A DNA stretch of 64,000 nucleotides from Tannerellaceae bacterium (GCA_031270665.1 JAISXD010000079.1:1-64000), one strand, 5' to 3'; shown: positions 36,497-46,338, numbered from the stretch's first letter. Numbers and translations: made by a program. Notes: generated from the letters alone by a model not told the origin.

Positions 36497-36504
36497 TATC
36501 TTTG
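36497..36504 (+). promoter_or_regulatory. -7 box of the ECF sigma gene
   Basis: TATCTTTG matches TAnnTTTG, 26 bases before the ATG at 36530, in the 133-bp divergent region with fecR. Confidence 0.55.
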
Positions 36505-36529
36505 CAATACACGTCAATGTGAATATGCA

Positions 36530-37063
36530 ATGGATGAATTTGATCTCTTGATGAAGCTATATCATGGTGATGCCGATGCTTACAAGCAGTTGTTTGTCCG
36601 GTATTATTCTCCTTTGGTGGAATACGCATCCCAGTTTCTCCCGGATGAAGATGCGGAGGAACTTGTCCAGGAGTTGATGCTTTATATATGGGAGAGCAGG
36701 GAAGAACTTATAATCGAAACCTCTTTGAAATCGTATTTGTTTACAGCCGTCAGGTTCCGTTGCCTGAATGCCATCAAAAAGCGGCTCTATCACGAACGGA
36801 TACATAACCTTATTTATGAAAAGATTAAAGACCGGTTCGACGATCCTGATTATTATCTGGCGAATGAACTGGCAGAATATATCCGGAAAGCTATAGGCGA
36901 ATTACCTGAAACCTATCGCGAAACGTTTGTTTTGAGCCGGTTTGGCGAACGTACCAATGTGGAGATAGCAGAAAAACTTGCCGTCTCTGTCAAGACGGTG
37001 GAATACCGTATCAAACAGTCCCTGAAGATACTTCGCATCAAGTTGGAAGATTATTTGCACTGA
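36530..37063 (+). CDS. ECF-type RNA polymerase sigma factor
   Basis: Region 2 is LFVRYYSPLVEYASQFL ... EELVQELMLYIWE and region 4 is ELPETYRETFVLSRFGERTN followed by the helix-turn-helix EIAEKLAVSVKTVEYRIKQSL. At 177 aa it is typical of the Bacteroidota family-1 ECF sigmas that pair with FecR and STN-type SusC proteins. It likely activates the leftward SusCD-redox operon. The bases after it (37064-37212) hold the right-hand 54-bp repeat and no gene. Confidence 0.95.
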   Translation: MDEFDLLMKLYHGDADAYKQLFVRYYSPLVEYASQFLPDEDAEELVQELMLYIWESREELIIETSLKSYLFTAVRFRCLNAIKKRLYHERIHNLIYEKIKDRFDDPDYYLANELAEYIRKAIGELPETYRETFVLSRFGERTNVEIAEKLAVSVKTVEYRIKQSLKILRIKLEDYLH

Positions 37064-37078
37064 TACCCTGAACACTAA

Positions 37079-37132
37079 GAGCAATAAGCATGCGGGCAAA
37101 ATTACATAAAACACCCGGTATTTCATTTCATT
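37079..37132. repeat. 54-bp direct repeat, right copy
   Basis: Fifty of 54 bases match 24620-24673, including a minus-strand TAATTTTG promoter box and an ATG. Here the ATG leads only to a dead reading into the 3' end of the sigma gene. It marks the right edge of the accessory island. Confidence 0.85.
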
Positions 37133-37212
37133 GCACAGGATTCATTTTCATCGGAATCGCAAAATCGGCACCGGCGGCGTTTCCGACATTGTCGGAACGG
37201 TAACGCTGACGT

Positions 37213-40176
37213 TCAAGGCTTTTCCGGTTTCATGATTACGCCCAAACTCTTTTTCCCATCCATTTTGATGACGATCGGCGTATCAAAGCGAACATGGCGA
37301 AGGTAGTCTGTTTCCTGTACAGCCGGCCGGGCATTGAGAAATTCCCGGTCGTACCAGCCATCTTCCTTAAATGGGTTTATCGTAAAATAACCCACGCCAA
37401 AAGAAGTAAGATTCTGGAAGAAGTGAGTTCCCTGGCTGGGGTCAATCCGGTAATTCTCCAAGCCGGATTCTACAATCACCCGTGCATTGCTGATATGCGG
37501 CCACTTAACAGGGATACCCAACCAATGGTCGCTGCTTCCCCAACGACCCGGACCAACAAGTACATAACCTGCATTCCGGCCGGTGAACTCTTTGTTTATC
37601 TTCTCTATCTCGTAGGCGATTAATTGGTTGTTAGCCGAATTAAAAGACTCGTCCTTTACATATATTATATCATATACATTCGACACAATCCCATGTCCAA
37701 GCACACTGACAGACGAAATGATTGTATCTTCCGGTCTGGTTTCCGTCAAGTCTTCTTCCATCAACTCTTTATTGTCCACTATCGGACGGATCTGGAGCAA
37801 ATAGAACGTAGCCTTTTCCGAATGATTGGAGTCTATATTTACAGCAAATTCAATCTCTACAGGGCGCCCCATTTCTGTCTGCCCGATATATAACACCTTA
37901 TCTAACGTCTCCGCCAGCGGGAATACGTCATGCTGTAAGAGATTGGCAAACGAAATGATTTTTCTTCCTCCCGGATAATATCCGTCGCGAATAATCTGGT
38001 CGTAAGGGTCGTAGGTAGAAACGAGATATTTCAGCGAGCCATCGGCGTCGGCTTCCTTCACGCTCAATCTTAACAAATTAAACGAGTCGTCTATCGAAAA
38101 CTGATTAGCCATATTCTTCAGGTCGAGGGCATAAAACCGGGTTTGCGTTTCCTTGAGGGCAAATTCCATCGTACTCATCTGAAGGATATTATGTGGGTGA
38201 CGGGGCGAAAAGCGCAACGTTACGCCTCCATCTACAATATATTTTCCTAATCCCAAAGCCAGATTTACAATCCCGTCTTCCGCCTTTTCGTTTCCAATCG
38301 GATAGAAGTTTAATGAACGGGCCACGCCCGACATCGTAGGATAGAAATGGGAATTATACTGCGAACCTACTACTTCCTGCAATACAATCGACATCTTTTC
38401 CTGGTCTATCAGATTGGAAGTAGCTGTCATATAAGCCTTACTGTCTTTATAAAAAACCGATGCATAGACAGCCTTGATAGCGTCGCTCACGGTATGGAGC
38501 ATTTCGTATTTGTCGGGATTTTTCGGAACCATATACGTTGAATATATCCCGGCAAAGGGCTGGTAATGCGAATCCTCCAGCAAACTGGACGAACGCACGG
38601 CTATCGGTCCTTTCACCACGTCGAAGAATGCCATCAGGTCTTCTATTAACATGGAAGGCAGGCTGGCGCGAAGAAAATATCTCAATATCGTATCATCATC
38701 CGGTTCGCTCAGCGCCAAAGGATAAAGTTCATTCGATTCCATAAATTCGTCGAAGATATCGGAACAGATCACCACTGTTTTAGGAATCGTAACGGCAAAG
38801 TTTTCCCGATACAGTTCCGTCGAACGTTTTACCATAGCGCCTATAAAAGCCAGGCCTCTGCCCTTCCCCCCTAAAGAGCCATTTCCTATGCGGGCGAAAT
38901 TACTATACTCATCAAACCGCTCCTTTTGATAAATAGCAACGATGCCGCTATTCTTCATCCGGCGATACTGAACGATTAAATCAAAAATCAATTGCCGGGC
39001 CTCGTCCATATCTTTATAGTCAATAACATCTACATGTTTCAACACTTCGGCAGGAGGAAACATCGCGCGCGAATAAAAGAAACGGGAAAAATGATTGCGG
39101 GACAGATGATAAACCAGCGAATCATCCGGTATTTCAAATATTTTCTTCTGCAAATCCTTCAAGTCTTTGATGCGCACAATCTCTTCCCGGGTCTTCGGAT
39201 TCAGAATAATAAAATCTCCGAAACCAAAATGGCGCATGATTTTCTTCCGTAAATCCTGCGGATAACTTTTTGAGTTCTTATCAATAAACGAAGTTCCCAA
39301 TTCGTCTGCGTATACCTTATTGGAGGCGTCGGACGATTCCATAACAAAAGGTATCACCAAGCCCGATTTACGCACATACCTGCCAAATTTATATCCCGCA
39401 TACGGGTCTTTCCGGCCTTCACGCATAAAACTCATATCCGAAATAATACCCAACATATGGTCTTTATACCGGTCGAAGATACGGACGGCTTCTTCATAGG
39501 TACGGGCTAATTTTATTTTGGGGCGCCCCCGCATACGCAACGTGCGCTGGTGGTCGTTCAAAGCCTCCTTTGAAAATTCCTGGCTTTGTTCCAGAACAAA
39601 CTTATATAAATAAGGCAAAGCCGAAGAATAAAAACGTACGGAGTCTTCCACCAGCAAAATAATCTGTACGCCCACGCTTTCCGTATCGTCGGGTGCATTC
39701 ATTTTGTCTTCAATCAGTTTGATAATGGCCAATAGTAATTCAGAATTGCCAAGCCAGCTGAATACATAATCGATAACGCTTAAATCCTCATACGCTACCC
39801 TTTTGGATACTTCTTTGGAAAAAGGGGTTAATACTACGATCGGTATAGCGGGATAATGTTTTTTAATCTCTTTAGCGGCGGCGAATATATCACGGTTGTC
39901 CATATTCGGCATGCAAATAATCAATTCGAAATTACGCCTTTGCAACTCGTCAAGCGCCTCTTCTTCCGTTGTAACTTGCGTGAAACGGGGAGGATAACGA
40001 AGGCTCAACGCGGTGTATTCATTAAATATCTGTTCGTCTACACGTCCATCGTCTTCCAACATAAATGCATCATACTTTGTTGCAATAAGCAATACATTAT
40101 ATATACGCTTATTCATCAGGTTGGCAAAAGATGTATCTTTAAATACCAAATTCTTAAAATCGGGAACGCCACTCAT
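37213..40176 (-). CDS. Receiver-domain / PEP-synthase N-domain fusion protein
   Basis: The start is set at MSGVPDFKN (40176); the ORF-track start four codons earlier is a TTG. Residues ~15-150 form a degenerate receiver-like domain without the phospho-aspartate (ELIICMPNMDN). Residues ~160-330 form a second receiver with the acidic pocket (ILLVEDS), Asp (GIISDMSF), Ser (ESSD) and Lys (SFIDKNS). The remainder is the ATP-grasp-type PPDK/PEP-synthase N-terminal domain (GSLGGKGRGLAF, GPIAVRSSSLLEDSHYQPFAGIYST). The phosphohistidine and PEP-binding domains of PEP synthase are absent, so it cannot make PEP alone. It may be a regulated phosphotransfer protein; its function is unknown. It is divergent from gdhA. 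Confidence 0.85.
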   Translation of the reverse strand: MSGVPDFKNLVFKDTSFANLMNKRIYNVLLIATKYDAFMLEDDGRVDEQIFNEYTALSLRYPPRFTQVTTEEEALDELQRRNFELIICMPNMDNRDIFAAAKEIKKHYPAIPIVVLTPFSKEVSKRVAYEDLSVIDYVFSWLGNSELLLAIIKLIEDKMNAPDDTESVGVQIILLVEDSVRFYSSALPYLYKFVLEQSQEFSKEALNDHQRTLRMRGRPKIKLARTYEEAVRIFDRYKDHMLGIISDMSFMREGRKDPYAGYKFGRYVRKSGLVIPFVMESSDASNKVYADELGTSFIDKNSKSYPQDLRKKIMRHFGFGDFIILNPKTREEIVRIKDLKDLQKKIFEIPDDSLVYHLSRNHFSRFFYSRAMFPPAEVLKHVDVIDYKDMDEARQLIFDLIVQYRRMKNSGIVAIYQKERFDEYSNFARIGNGSLGGKGRGLAFIGAMVKRSTELYRENFAVTIPKTVVICSDIFDEFMESNELYPLALSEPDDDTILRYFLRASLPSMLIEDLMAFFDVVKGPIAVRSSSLLEDSHYQPFAGIYSTYMVPKNPDKYEMLHTVSDAIKAVYASVFYKDSKAYMTATSNLIDQEKMSIVLQEVVGSQYNSHFYPTMSGVARSLNFYPIGNEKAEDGIVNLALGLGKYIVDGGVTLRFSPRHPHNILQMSTMEFALKETQTRFYALDLKNMANQFSIDDSFNLLRLSVKEADADGSLKYLVSTYDPYDQIIRDGYYPGGRKIISFANLLQHDVFPLAETLDKVLYIGQTEMGRPVEIEFAVNIDSNHSEKATFYLLQIRPIVDNKELMEEDLTETRPEDTIISSVSVLGHGIVSNVYDIIYVKDESFNSANNQLIAYEIEKINKEFTGRNAGYVLVGPGRWGSSDHWLGIPVKWPHISNARVIVESGLENYRIDPSQGTHFFQNLTSFGVGYFTINPFKEDGWYDREFLNARPAVQETDYLRHVRFDTPIVIKMDGKKSLGVIMKPEKP

Positions 40177-40217
40177 AAAATTTAACAATTAAAAGTGACC
40201 AAAAGTAAGCAAAAAAC

Positions 40218-40247
40218 TTTGCCGTTCCATAAAAATACATACTTTTG
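40218..40247 (+). promoter_or_regulatory. Promoter of the first glutamate dehydrogenase gene
   Basis: TTTG at 40218-40221 and TACTTTTG at 40240-40247 with an 18-base spacer match the Bacteroidota consensus. The ATG lies 36 bases downstream. Confidence 0.65.
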
Positions 40248-40283
40248 TGAGCATATTGTTACTTAAAATTTGAATTAAACGCT

Positions 40284-41618
40284 ATGAAGACAGATTTAAT
40301 TTTATCCTCATTAGAAGCTAAGCATCCTGGAGAAAAGGAATATTTACAAGCTGTAAAAGAGGTTCTCTTATCCATCGAAGATGTTTATAATGAACATCCG
40401 GAATTTGAAAAAGCAAAAATTATAGAACGTTTGGTCGAACCCGAACGTATCATCACCTTCCGCGTACCCTGGGTAGACGACAAAGGGGAGGTTCAGGTAA
40501 ATTTGGGTTATCGCGTACAGTTTAACAGCGCTATCGGGCCGTATAAAGGAGGTATCCGTTTCCACCCCTCCGTAAATTTATCTATCCTGAAATTTTTAGG
40601 CTTCGAACAAACATTTAAAAATGCCCTGACCACCCTTCCGATGGGAGGAGGAAAAGGAGGTTCCGATTTTGCTCCCCGCGGGAAGAGCGACGCTGAAATC
40701 ATGCGCTTTTGCCAGGCGTTCATTATGGAATTGTGGCGCAATATCGGCCCCGACACAGACGTTCCGGCGGGCGATATCGGCGTAGGAGGGCGCGAAGTGG
40801 GCTATATGTATGGCATGTACAAAAAACTGGCCCGCGAAAATACCGGCACATTTACAGGGAAGGGGATGGAATATGGCGGTTCTATCTTACGCCCGGAAGC
40901 AACCGGGTTCGGTTCACTTTATTTTGTACGCCAAATGTTGGAAACACAGGGTATGGACATTAAAGGCAAAACAGTAGCCCTTTCCGGCTTTGGAAACGTT
41001 GCCTGGGGCGCTGCCGTAAAAGCGACGGAATTGGGAGCTAAAGTAATCACCCTATCCGGCCCGGATGGTTACGTGTATGATTCCCAAGGAATAGCGGGAA
41101 AGAAAATCGAGTATATGCTTGAACTTCGTAATTCGGGCAACGATATTGTAGAACCTTATGTAAAAGAATTTCCAAATGCTGAATTTTACCCGAACAAACG
41201 TCCCTGGGAACTGAAAGCAGACATCGTAATTCCATGCGCTATCCAAAACGAATTAGACGAAAACGACGCCCGGCAAATCATTGCCAATAAATCGATCTGC
41301 GTAGCTGAAACCTCCAACATGGGCTGTACCGCTGAGGCCGTTGATTTATTCATCGAACATAAAATACTCTTCGCGCCCGGAAAAGCTGTTAATGCAGGCG
41401 GCGTTGCCACCTCCGGTCTGGAAATGACACAAAACGCCATGCACATTTCATGGACGGCAGAAGAAGTAGACGCCAAATTACACCAAATCATGAACGCCAT
41501 CCACAACCAATGCGTAACCCATGGCAAAGAAGGCAATTATATCAACTACGTAAAAGGCGCCAACATTGCAGGATTTATGAAAGTAGCCAAAGCGATGATG
41601 GCACAAGGTATTATCTAA
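40284..41618 (+). CDS. gdhA: Glutamate dehydrogenase, hexameric (copy 1)
   Basis: Catalytic signatures PMGGGKGGSDF (substrate lysine region) and VPAGDIGVGGREVGYMYG (general-acid aspartate) are followed by the nucleotide-binding GFGNVAWGA. It converts 2-oxoglutarate and ammonia to glutamate with NAD(P)H, the main ammonia-assimilation step in Bacteroidales. At 444 aa it is the usual class I size. A second gene of the same length lies at 49062-50396. The GFGN nucleotide loop differs from GSGN in the other copy. The coenzyme cannot be told by eye. Confidence 0.97.
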   Translation: MKTDLILSSLEAKHPGEKEYLQAVKEVLLSIEDVYNEHPEFEKAKIIERLVEPERIITFRVPWVDDKGEVQVNLGYRVQFNSAIGPYKGGIRFHPSVNLSILKFLGFEQTFKNALTTLPMGGGKGGSDFAPRGKSDAEIMRFCQAFIMELWRNIGPDTDVPAGDIGVGGREVGYMYGMYKKLARENTGTFTGKGMEYGGSILRPEATGFGSLYFVRQMLETQGMDIKGKTVALSGFGNVAWGAAVKATELGAKVITLSGPDGYVYDSQGIAGKKIEYMLELRNSGNDIVEPYVKEFPNAEFYPNKRPWELKADIVIPCAIQNELDENDARQIIANKSICVAETSNMGCTAEAVDLFIEHKILFAPGKAVNAGGVATSGLEMTQNAMHISWTAEEVDAKLHQIMNAIHNQCVTHGKEGNYINYVKGANIAGFMKVAKAMMAQGII

Positions 41619-41639
41619 TTAAATATGGACAGGTTTAGT

Positions 41640-41679
41640 TGTTTCAGGTTAAGGGGTTATACCTTTAACCTGAAACAAG
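41640..41679. terminator. Strong hairpin between gdhA and lepA
   Basis: Perfect 14-bp arms TTGTTTCAGGTTAA / TTAACCTGAAACAA around a 12-base loop sit between the convergent stops of gdhA and lepA. No clean T tract follows, so it may act from both sides as an RNA 3' end stabiliser or terminator. Confidence 0.75.
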
Positions 41680-41698
41680 ATCCCCCAATCATTTTTAC

Positions 41699-43480
41699 TT
41701 AATCCAGTTTCAATACGGCAAGGAATGCTTTTTGCGGGACTTCTACCGTTCCGATTTGCTTCATGCGTTTCTTTCCCTCTTTCTGTTTTTCCAATAGTTT
41801 ACGCTTGCGCGAAATATCTCCTCCGTAGCATTTGGCCGTTACATCCTTACGTACGGCTTTTACCGTTTCGCGAGCTATGATTTTCGACCCGATCGCTGCC
41901 TGTATGGCAATGTCAAACTGCTGACGGGGGATAAGTTCTTTCAGTTTCTCACACATCCGCCGGCCAAAGTTTACGCTATTGTCTACATGCGTCAGGGTAG
42001 AAAGGGCGTCTACCGGCTCGCCATTCAAAAGGATATCCAACTTCACCAGTTTACTCGGGCGAAAATCCTGGATATGATAATCGAACGAAGCGTACCCTTT
42101 GGAGATACTTTTCAGTTTATCATAAAAGTCTATTACGATTTCTCCTAAAGGCATATCGTAGTAAATCTCCACACGGTCGCCCGAAATATATTCCTGCCTG
42201 AGCAGTATGCCGCGCTTACCCAGGCACAAGGTCATAATAGGCCCGATATAGGCCGTATTGGTAATTACCGACGCCCGGATATAAGGTTCGTCAATATGTT
42301 CAATTAACGTGGGGTCGGGCAGTCCGCTCGGGTTATGCACTTCCAGGCAATTGCCCTTCTTGTCGTACACCTTATAAGATACGTTCGGAACAGTTGTAAT
42401 AACATCCATATCAAACTCCCTGTCCAAACGTTCCTGTACGATTTCCATATGAAGCAATCCCAAGAAACCGCAACGGAAACCAAAACCTAACGCTACCGAA
42501 CTTTCCGGCTGGAAGGTTAAAGAGGCGTCATTCAACTGCAATTTTTCGAGGGAAGTACGCAGGTTTTCAAAGTCTTCACTATTTATCGGATAAACGCCGG
42601 CAAACACCATCGGCTTAACTTCTTCAAATCCGGCTATGGCTTCCTTCGCCGCATTCTTCACATGGGTAATCGTATCCCCTACCCTTACCTCCCTGGATGT
42701 TTTAATGCCCGATATGATGTACCCCACATCCCCCGTGCGGATTTCACTCCGGGGAGACATTTCCAGCTTCAACACACCCACCTCATCCGCTTCATATTCT
42801 TTTCCGGTGGCGATAAACTTCACATGGTCGCCCTTACGGACAACGCCATTTGCCACCTTAAAGTAAGCAATAATACCGCGGAACGAATTAAACACGGAGT
42901 CGAATATCAAGCATTGAAGCGGAGCGTCCGGGTCTCCTCCGGGAGCCGGCACTTTTTCGATGACAGCGTTTAAGATATCATATACGCCTTCGCCCGTTTT
43001 CCCGCTGGAGCGAAGGATACTCTCCCGCTTACAGCCCAGCAGCTCTACGATCTGGTCTTCCACCTCGTCGGGCATCGCGCTCGGAAGGTCTATCTTATTG
43101 ATTACAGGAATGATTTCCAAGTCGTTCTCAATGGCCATGTAGAGGTTCGATATGGTTTGCGCCTGAATACCCTGAGCGGCGTCTACTATCAGTAAAGCGC
43201 CTTCGCAAGCGGCAATAGAACGGGATACTTCATACGAAAAATCCACATGCCCCGGCGTATCAATCAAATTCAGAATATACTTTTCATTGTTACGGGTATA
43301 TTCCATCTGGATGGCATGGCTTTTGATCGTTATGCCGCGTTCGCGTTCCAAATCCATATCATCAAGAACCTGCGCATGGTTTATTTCTATTGTTTTGGTA
43401 TATTCAAGCAAACGGTCGGCCAGGGTACTTTTACCATGATCGATGTGGGCGATAATACAAAAATTACGAATATTGTTCAT
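41699..43480 (-). CDS. lepA: Elongation factor 4 (LepA)
   Basis: A translational GTPase: G1 [15 protein letters not shown]2 [11 protein letters not shown]3 DTPGHVDF, G4 NKIDLPSA. The C-terminal LepA-specific domain is [34 protein letters not shown]. It acts on stalled ribosomes or late 30S assembly. The start [18 protein letters not shown] (43480) fits the family better than the ORF-track MYQ start three codons earlier. Length is about 593 aa, normal. Confidence 0.97.
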   Translation of the reverse strand: MNNIRNFCIIAHIDHGKSTLADRLLEYTKTIEINHAQVLDDMDLERERGITIKSHAIQMEYTRNNEKYILNLIDTPGHVDFSYEVSRSIAACEGALLIVDAAQGIQAQTISNLYMAIENDLEIIPVINKIDLPSAMPDEVEDQIVELLGCKRESILRSSGKTGEGVYDILNAVIEKVPAPGGDPDAPLQCLIFDSVFNSFRGIIAYFKVANGVVRKGDHVKFIATGKEYEADEVGVLKLEMSPRSEIRTGDVGYIISGIKTSREVRVGDTITHVKNAAKEAIAGFEEVKPMVFAGVYPINSEDFENLRTSLEKLQLNDASLTFQPESSVALGFGFRCGFLGLLHMEIVQERLDREFDMDVITTVPNVSYKVYDKKGNCLEVHNPSGLPDPTLIEHIDEPYIRASVITNTAYIGPIMTLCLGKRGILLRQEYISGDRVEIYYDMPLGEIVIDFYDKLKSISKGYASFDYHIQDFRPSKLVKLDILLNGEPVDALSTLTHVDNSVNFGRRMCEKLKELIPRQQFDIAIQAAIGSKIIARETVKAVRKDVTAKCYGGDISRKRKLLEKQKEGKKRMKQIGTVEVPQKAFLAVLKLD

Positions 43481-43498
43481 CTGATACATTTATTAGGC

Positions 43499-43507
43499 TT
43501 GCAAAGA
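43499..43507 (-). promoter_or_regulatory. -7 box of lepA
   Basis: The minus strand reads TATCTTTG just upstream of the lepA start, matching TAnnTTTG; the leader would be about 15-20 bases. Confidence 0.5.
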
Positions 43508-43660
43508 TAGGCATTTTTCAGGAATGCAGTCGAGTTCAGGGGAATGATACAGAATGAAAAAGAAGATATTGTTTGATATCGAAAAAAACATGTAATTTAG
43601 CGACGGCTTATTTTTGAGGAAACAAGTTATCTCTCTACGATATTTTTTAAATAAAATCAC

Positions 43661-44698
43661 ATGATAGTCTTTCATATCACATCGCCGGAAACCGGCATCG
43701 CCTGTGAGTTGCAGCAGAAAATAGATCAGCTCACCAAGCCTAAAGGGTCATTGGGTGCGCTGGAAACGGTCGCCATGCAAATAGGGTTGATACAGCAGAC
43801 GCTTTCGCCTGTTTTGCAGCAACCGGTAAATATCATCTTTGCCGCCGACCACGGGATTGCGGATGAAAACGTAAGTAAATCGCCGAAAGAGGTGACCCGC
43901 CAGATGATTTCCAATTTTCTCAACGGGGGGGCCGGGGTTTGTTTTCTGGCGCGCCAGCACGGCTTCCGGTTGATCGTTGTAGACGCCGGGGTAGATTACG
44001 ATTTCCCGCCCGACCTGCGGATTATACACCGTAAGATACGTAAGGGGACGCGGAATTTCTTACATGGACCGGCCATGAGGGCGAGCGAAATGGAACTGGC
44101 CATGCAATACGGAGCGGATATTGTAACGGAATGCCACGAGGGCGGTTCCAATATAATCAGTTTCGGGGAAATGGGTATTGCCAATACGGCCGCATCGAGT
44201 ATGTGGATGACCTGCCTGGCCGATATGCCGCTTGCCGCTTGCGTTGGCGCCGGAAGCGGACTGGACGGCGAGGGGGTAAGGCATAAACAGGAAATACTGC
44301 AGGCCGCTTTAGACAAGTATAAAGGCGATCGCAGCGTATTGGACGTAATGCGTTATTTCGGCGGTTACGAAATGGTCATGGCGGTAGGCGGCATGCTTCG
44401 GGCCGCCGAATTGAAAATGACGATTCTGGTGGACGGCTTTATCATGACGAACTGTGTGCTGGCCGCCTCTAAATTATATCCGGAAGTATTGCCGTATTGT
44501 ATCTACGGGCATTGCGCAGGCGAGGCCGGCCATAAAAAGCTGCTTGAGGCGCTTCATGCAACGCCCCTATTGCATTTAGGCCTCCGGCTGGGCGAGGGGA
44601 CCGGCGCTATCTGCGCTTACCCGGTTGTAAGTTCCGCCGTCAGGATGATTAATGAAATGCACAGTTTTTCAAAGGCTTCCGTTACCAAATACTTTTAA
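43661..44698 (+). CDS. cobT: Nicotinate-nucleotide-dimethylbenzimidazole phosphoribosyltransferase
   Basis: The protein opens with the family pattern [19 protein letters not shown], followed by [20 protein letters not shown] (catalytic region) and [13 protein letters not shown]. The glycine-rich end ([17 protein letters not shown]) contains the catalytic Glu. It makes alpha-ribazole phosphate for the lower loop of cobalamin. At 345 aa the length is normal. cobS follows one base after its stop. No cobalamin riboswitch could be recognised in the 170-bp upstream region. Confidence 0.96.
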   Translation: MIVFHITSPETGIACELQQKIDQLTKPKGSLGALETVAMQIGLIQQTLSPVLQQPVNIIFAADHGIADENVSKSPKEVTRQMISNFLNGGAGVCFLARQHGFRLIVVDAGVDYDFPPDLRIIHRKIRKGTRNFLHGPAMRASEMELAMQYGADIVTECHEGGSNIISFGEMGIANTAASSMWMTCLADMPLAACVGAGSGLDGEGVRHKQEILQAALDKYKGDRSVLDVMRYFGGYEMVMAVGGMLRAAELKMTILVDGFIMTNCVLAASKLYPEVLPYCIYGHCAGEAGHKKLLEALHATPLLHLGLRLGEGTGAICAYPVVSSAVRMINEMHSFSKASVTKYF

Positions 44699-44699
44699 G

Positions 44700-45443
44700 A
44701 TGCGGCAGCTACTGGCAGCTTTCATATTCTTTACCCGGCTACCGTTTGGGCGGCTGGCAGCTATCCCGGCTGAAAAATTCAAACGTATTATCCCTTACTG
44801 GCCGCTGACGGGATGGCTTACCTCCGGCTGTTCGGTGTTTGTTTTATACGTAACGTCATTGCTTTTACCCTATGGCATTGCTTTACTTTTTGCCATGATT
44901 GCCCGCTTGCTGCTAACGGGCTGTCTGCACGAAGACGGGCTGGCCGACTTTTTCGACGGTTTTGGCGGCGGGTCCTCGCGCGAACGCATTCTTGCTATCA
45001 TGAAAGATTCGCATATCGGTACTTATGGCGTGGCGGGGCTTTTGTTTTATTTTGCCTTGTTTTATGCCCTGTTGAGCCATCTTCCCCTTGAACTGGCAGG
45101 CGCCGCCATCCTTGCCGGCGACCCATTTGCAAAAGGCGTATCATCCATGATTGTAAATCGTTTACCCTATGCGCGGAGCGAAGAAGAAGCAAAGAGCAAG
45201 GCCGTTTATCCTAAAATGAGCGCCGGGGATTGTGCGATTTGTATCCTTTTTGCCTCACTGCCTTTAATCGGTCTGCCTGCCCCCCGGTATCTATTGGCCA
45301 CCCTGTTGCCTGTTATAAGCTGGTGCTTCCTTACCTGGCTGATGAAAAAGAAAATACAGGGTTATACAGGCGACTGCTGTGGCGCCTTATTTCTCCTCTG
45401 CGAAATAGGTTTCTACCTGGGCGTCCTGCTTATTTCCCGCTAA
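44700..45443 (+). CDS. cobS: Adenosylcobinamide-GDP ribazoletransferase (cobalamin synthase)
   Basis: The start MRQLLAAFIFFTRLPFG (44700) is the family start; the ORF-track start lies inside cobT. The protein is polytopic (about six membrane segments) with the metal-binding signature HEDGLADFFDGFGGG. It joins adenosylcobinamide-GDP to alpha-ribazole in the inner membrane. It follows cobT with one base between them. The high GC of this gene pair compared with its neighbours is noticeable. Length is about 247 aa, normal. Confidence 0.95.
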   Translation: MRQLLAAFIFFTRLPFGRLAAIPAEKFKRIIPYWPLTGWLTSGCSVFVLYVTSLLLPYGIALLFAMIARLLLTGCLHEDGLADFFDGFGGGSSRERILAIMKDSHIGTYGVAGLLFYFALFYALLSHLPLELAGAAILAGDPFAKGVSSMIVNRLPYARSEEEAKSKAVYPKMSAGDCAICILFASLPLIGLPAPRYLLATLLPVISWCFLTWLMKKKIQGYTGDCCGALFLLCEIGFYLGVLLISR

Positions 45444-45468
45444 TACACAACATCATTAGCCACCGGAT

Positions 45469-45573
45469 GAAGCGTATCCTTCGTGGGGAAAGCTTTATCC
45501 TTTGTGGGGAAGAGTCTATCCTTTGTGGGGAAGGGCTTATCCTTTGTGGGGAAAGCTTTATCCTTTGTGGGAT
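45469..45573. repeat. Tandem repeat, five 21-bp units
   Basis: Five head-to-tail copies of roughly AAAGCTTTATCCTTTGTGGGG at an exact 21-base period. Units 2 and 5 are nearly identical; unit 1 is the most diverged (CGTATCCTTCG). They lie between the convergent ends of cobS and the nucleotidyltransferase gene. The 21-bp period keeps a frame open (GESFILC heptads) but I do not think it is translated. Confidence 0.9.
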
Positions 45574-45627
45574 AATTACCGGTCGCTTAGGGTTTCAACC
45601 CTGTCTATGCGTCACGTGGAAGAAGAT

Positions 45628-46338
45628 TTACCGGAGCGTTTCCGGTTTCCCCACGTCTGTCACTTGGACGCCGGGAGGAAAATAAGCCTGGATGTTCGTT
45701 CTGGCGCAAACGGACAGGTAGAAGTTGATGATGGAAAACTTGCCTGTCCATTCTTCCATCCATTCAAACAGCCGGGGCGAGATAACATGTACGCCGCCAA
45801 AGGCATATCCGGCGTATTTCTGCGGGTCGAGATCGGAGAAGAACGACTTAATTTCTCCCGTATCGCGGTTATGCCAGGCGCACAGCTTGTTGTCTTTGTC
45901 AAATAACAGGTGGCGGGAGGTGTCTCTTTTGCTTACCAGCAGGGTGGCAAGCGGGCCTGTGGCTACATGATGATTGTAAAAAGCCTTCAAATCCACGTTC
46001 GAGCGTATATCCACATTGTGCACCAGGAAAGGTTCATCGTCTCCGGCAAGGAACCTGGCGGCGTGCTTGATACCTCCCCCCGTATCCAATAAATAATCGC
46101 GTTCGTCTGAAATCTTGATTTTGACGCCGAAATTATCGTTTGCCACCAGGAAGTCGATAATTTGCCCTCCCAAATGATGTATATTGATAACAATCTCACG
46201 GAAGCCGGCAGCTTTTAATTTCAGAATCAGATGCTCCAGCATGGGTTTGCCGCCAATGGGCACCAATGCTTTGGGGATGTTGTCGGTTACCGGTTTGAGG
46301 CGCGTGCCCAAACCCGCAGCAAGAATCATTGCTTTCAT
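45628..46338 (-). CDS. murU: Sugar-1-phosphate nucleotidyltransferase (MurU-like)
   Basis: The N-terminal Rossmann-like nucleotidyltransferase motif is AMILAAGLGTRLKPVTDNIP, with KALVPIGGKPMLEHLI, the metal aspartate in VHNVDIRSN, and DTGGGIKHAA. The 236-aa size fits MurNAc-1-phosphate uridylyltransferase (MurU). MurU works after AmgK, and an AmgK-like kinase gene overlaps it by 4 bases (ATGA) upstream. The pair would convert recycled MurNAc to UDP-MurNAc and bypass early peptidoglycan synthesis. Mannose-1-phosphate guanylyltransferase is an alternative reading. Confidence 0.82.
   Translation of the reverse strand: MKAMILAAGLGTRLKPVTDNIPKALVPIGGKPMLEHLILKLKAAGFREIVINIHHLGGQIIDFLVANDNFGVKIKISDERDYLLDTGGGIKHAARFLAGDDEPFLVHNVDIRSNVDLKAFYNHHVATGPLATLLVSKRDTSRHLLFDKDNKLCAWHNRDTGEIKSFFSDLDPQKYAGYAFGGVHVISPRLFEWMEEWTGKFSIINFYLSVCARTNIQAYFPPGVQVTDVGKPETLR

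Noticed and set aside
24620-37132. Integrative element with its own integrase
   Set aside because: The flanking repeats suggest insertion, but no integrase, transposase or mobilisation gene is found inside, so it is reported as an island of unknown mechanism only.
43490-43660. Cobalamin riboswitch before cobT
   Set aside because: I looked for a B12-box-like conserved core and saw none in this short AT-rich leader.
45230-45685. 151-aa ORF across the 21-bp repeats
   Set aside because: It starts inside cobS in another frame and owes its length to a repeat whose period is divisible by three.
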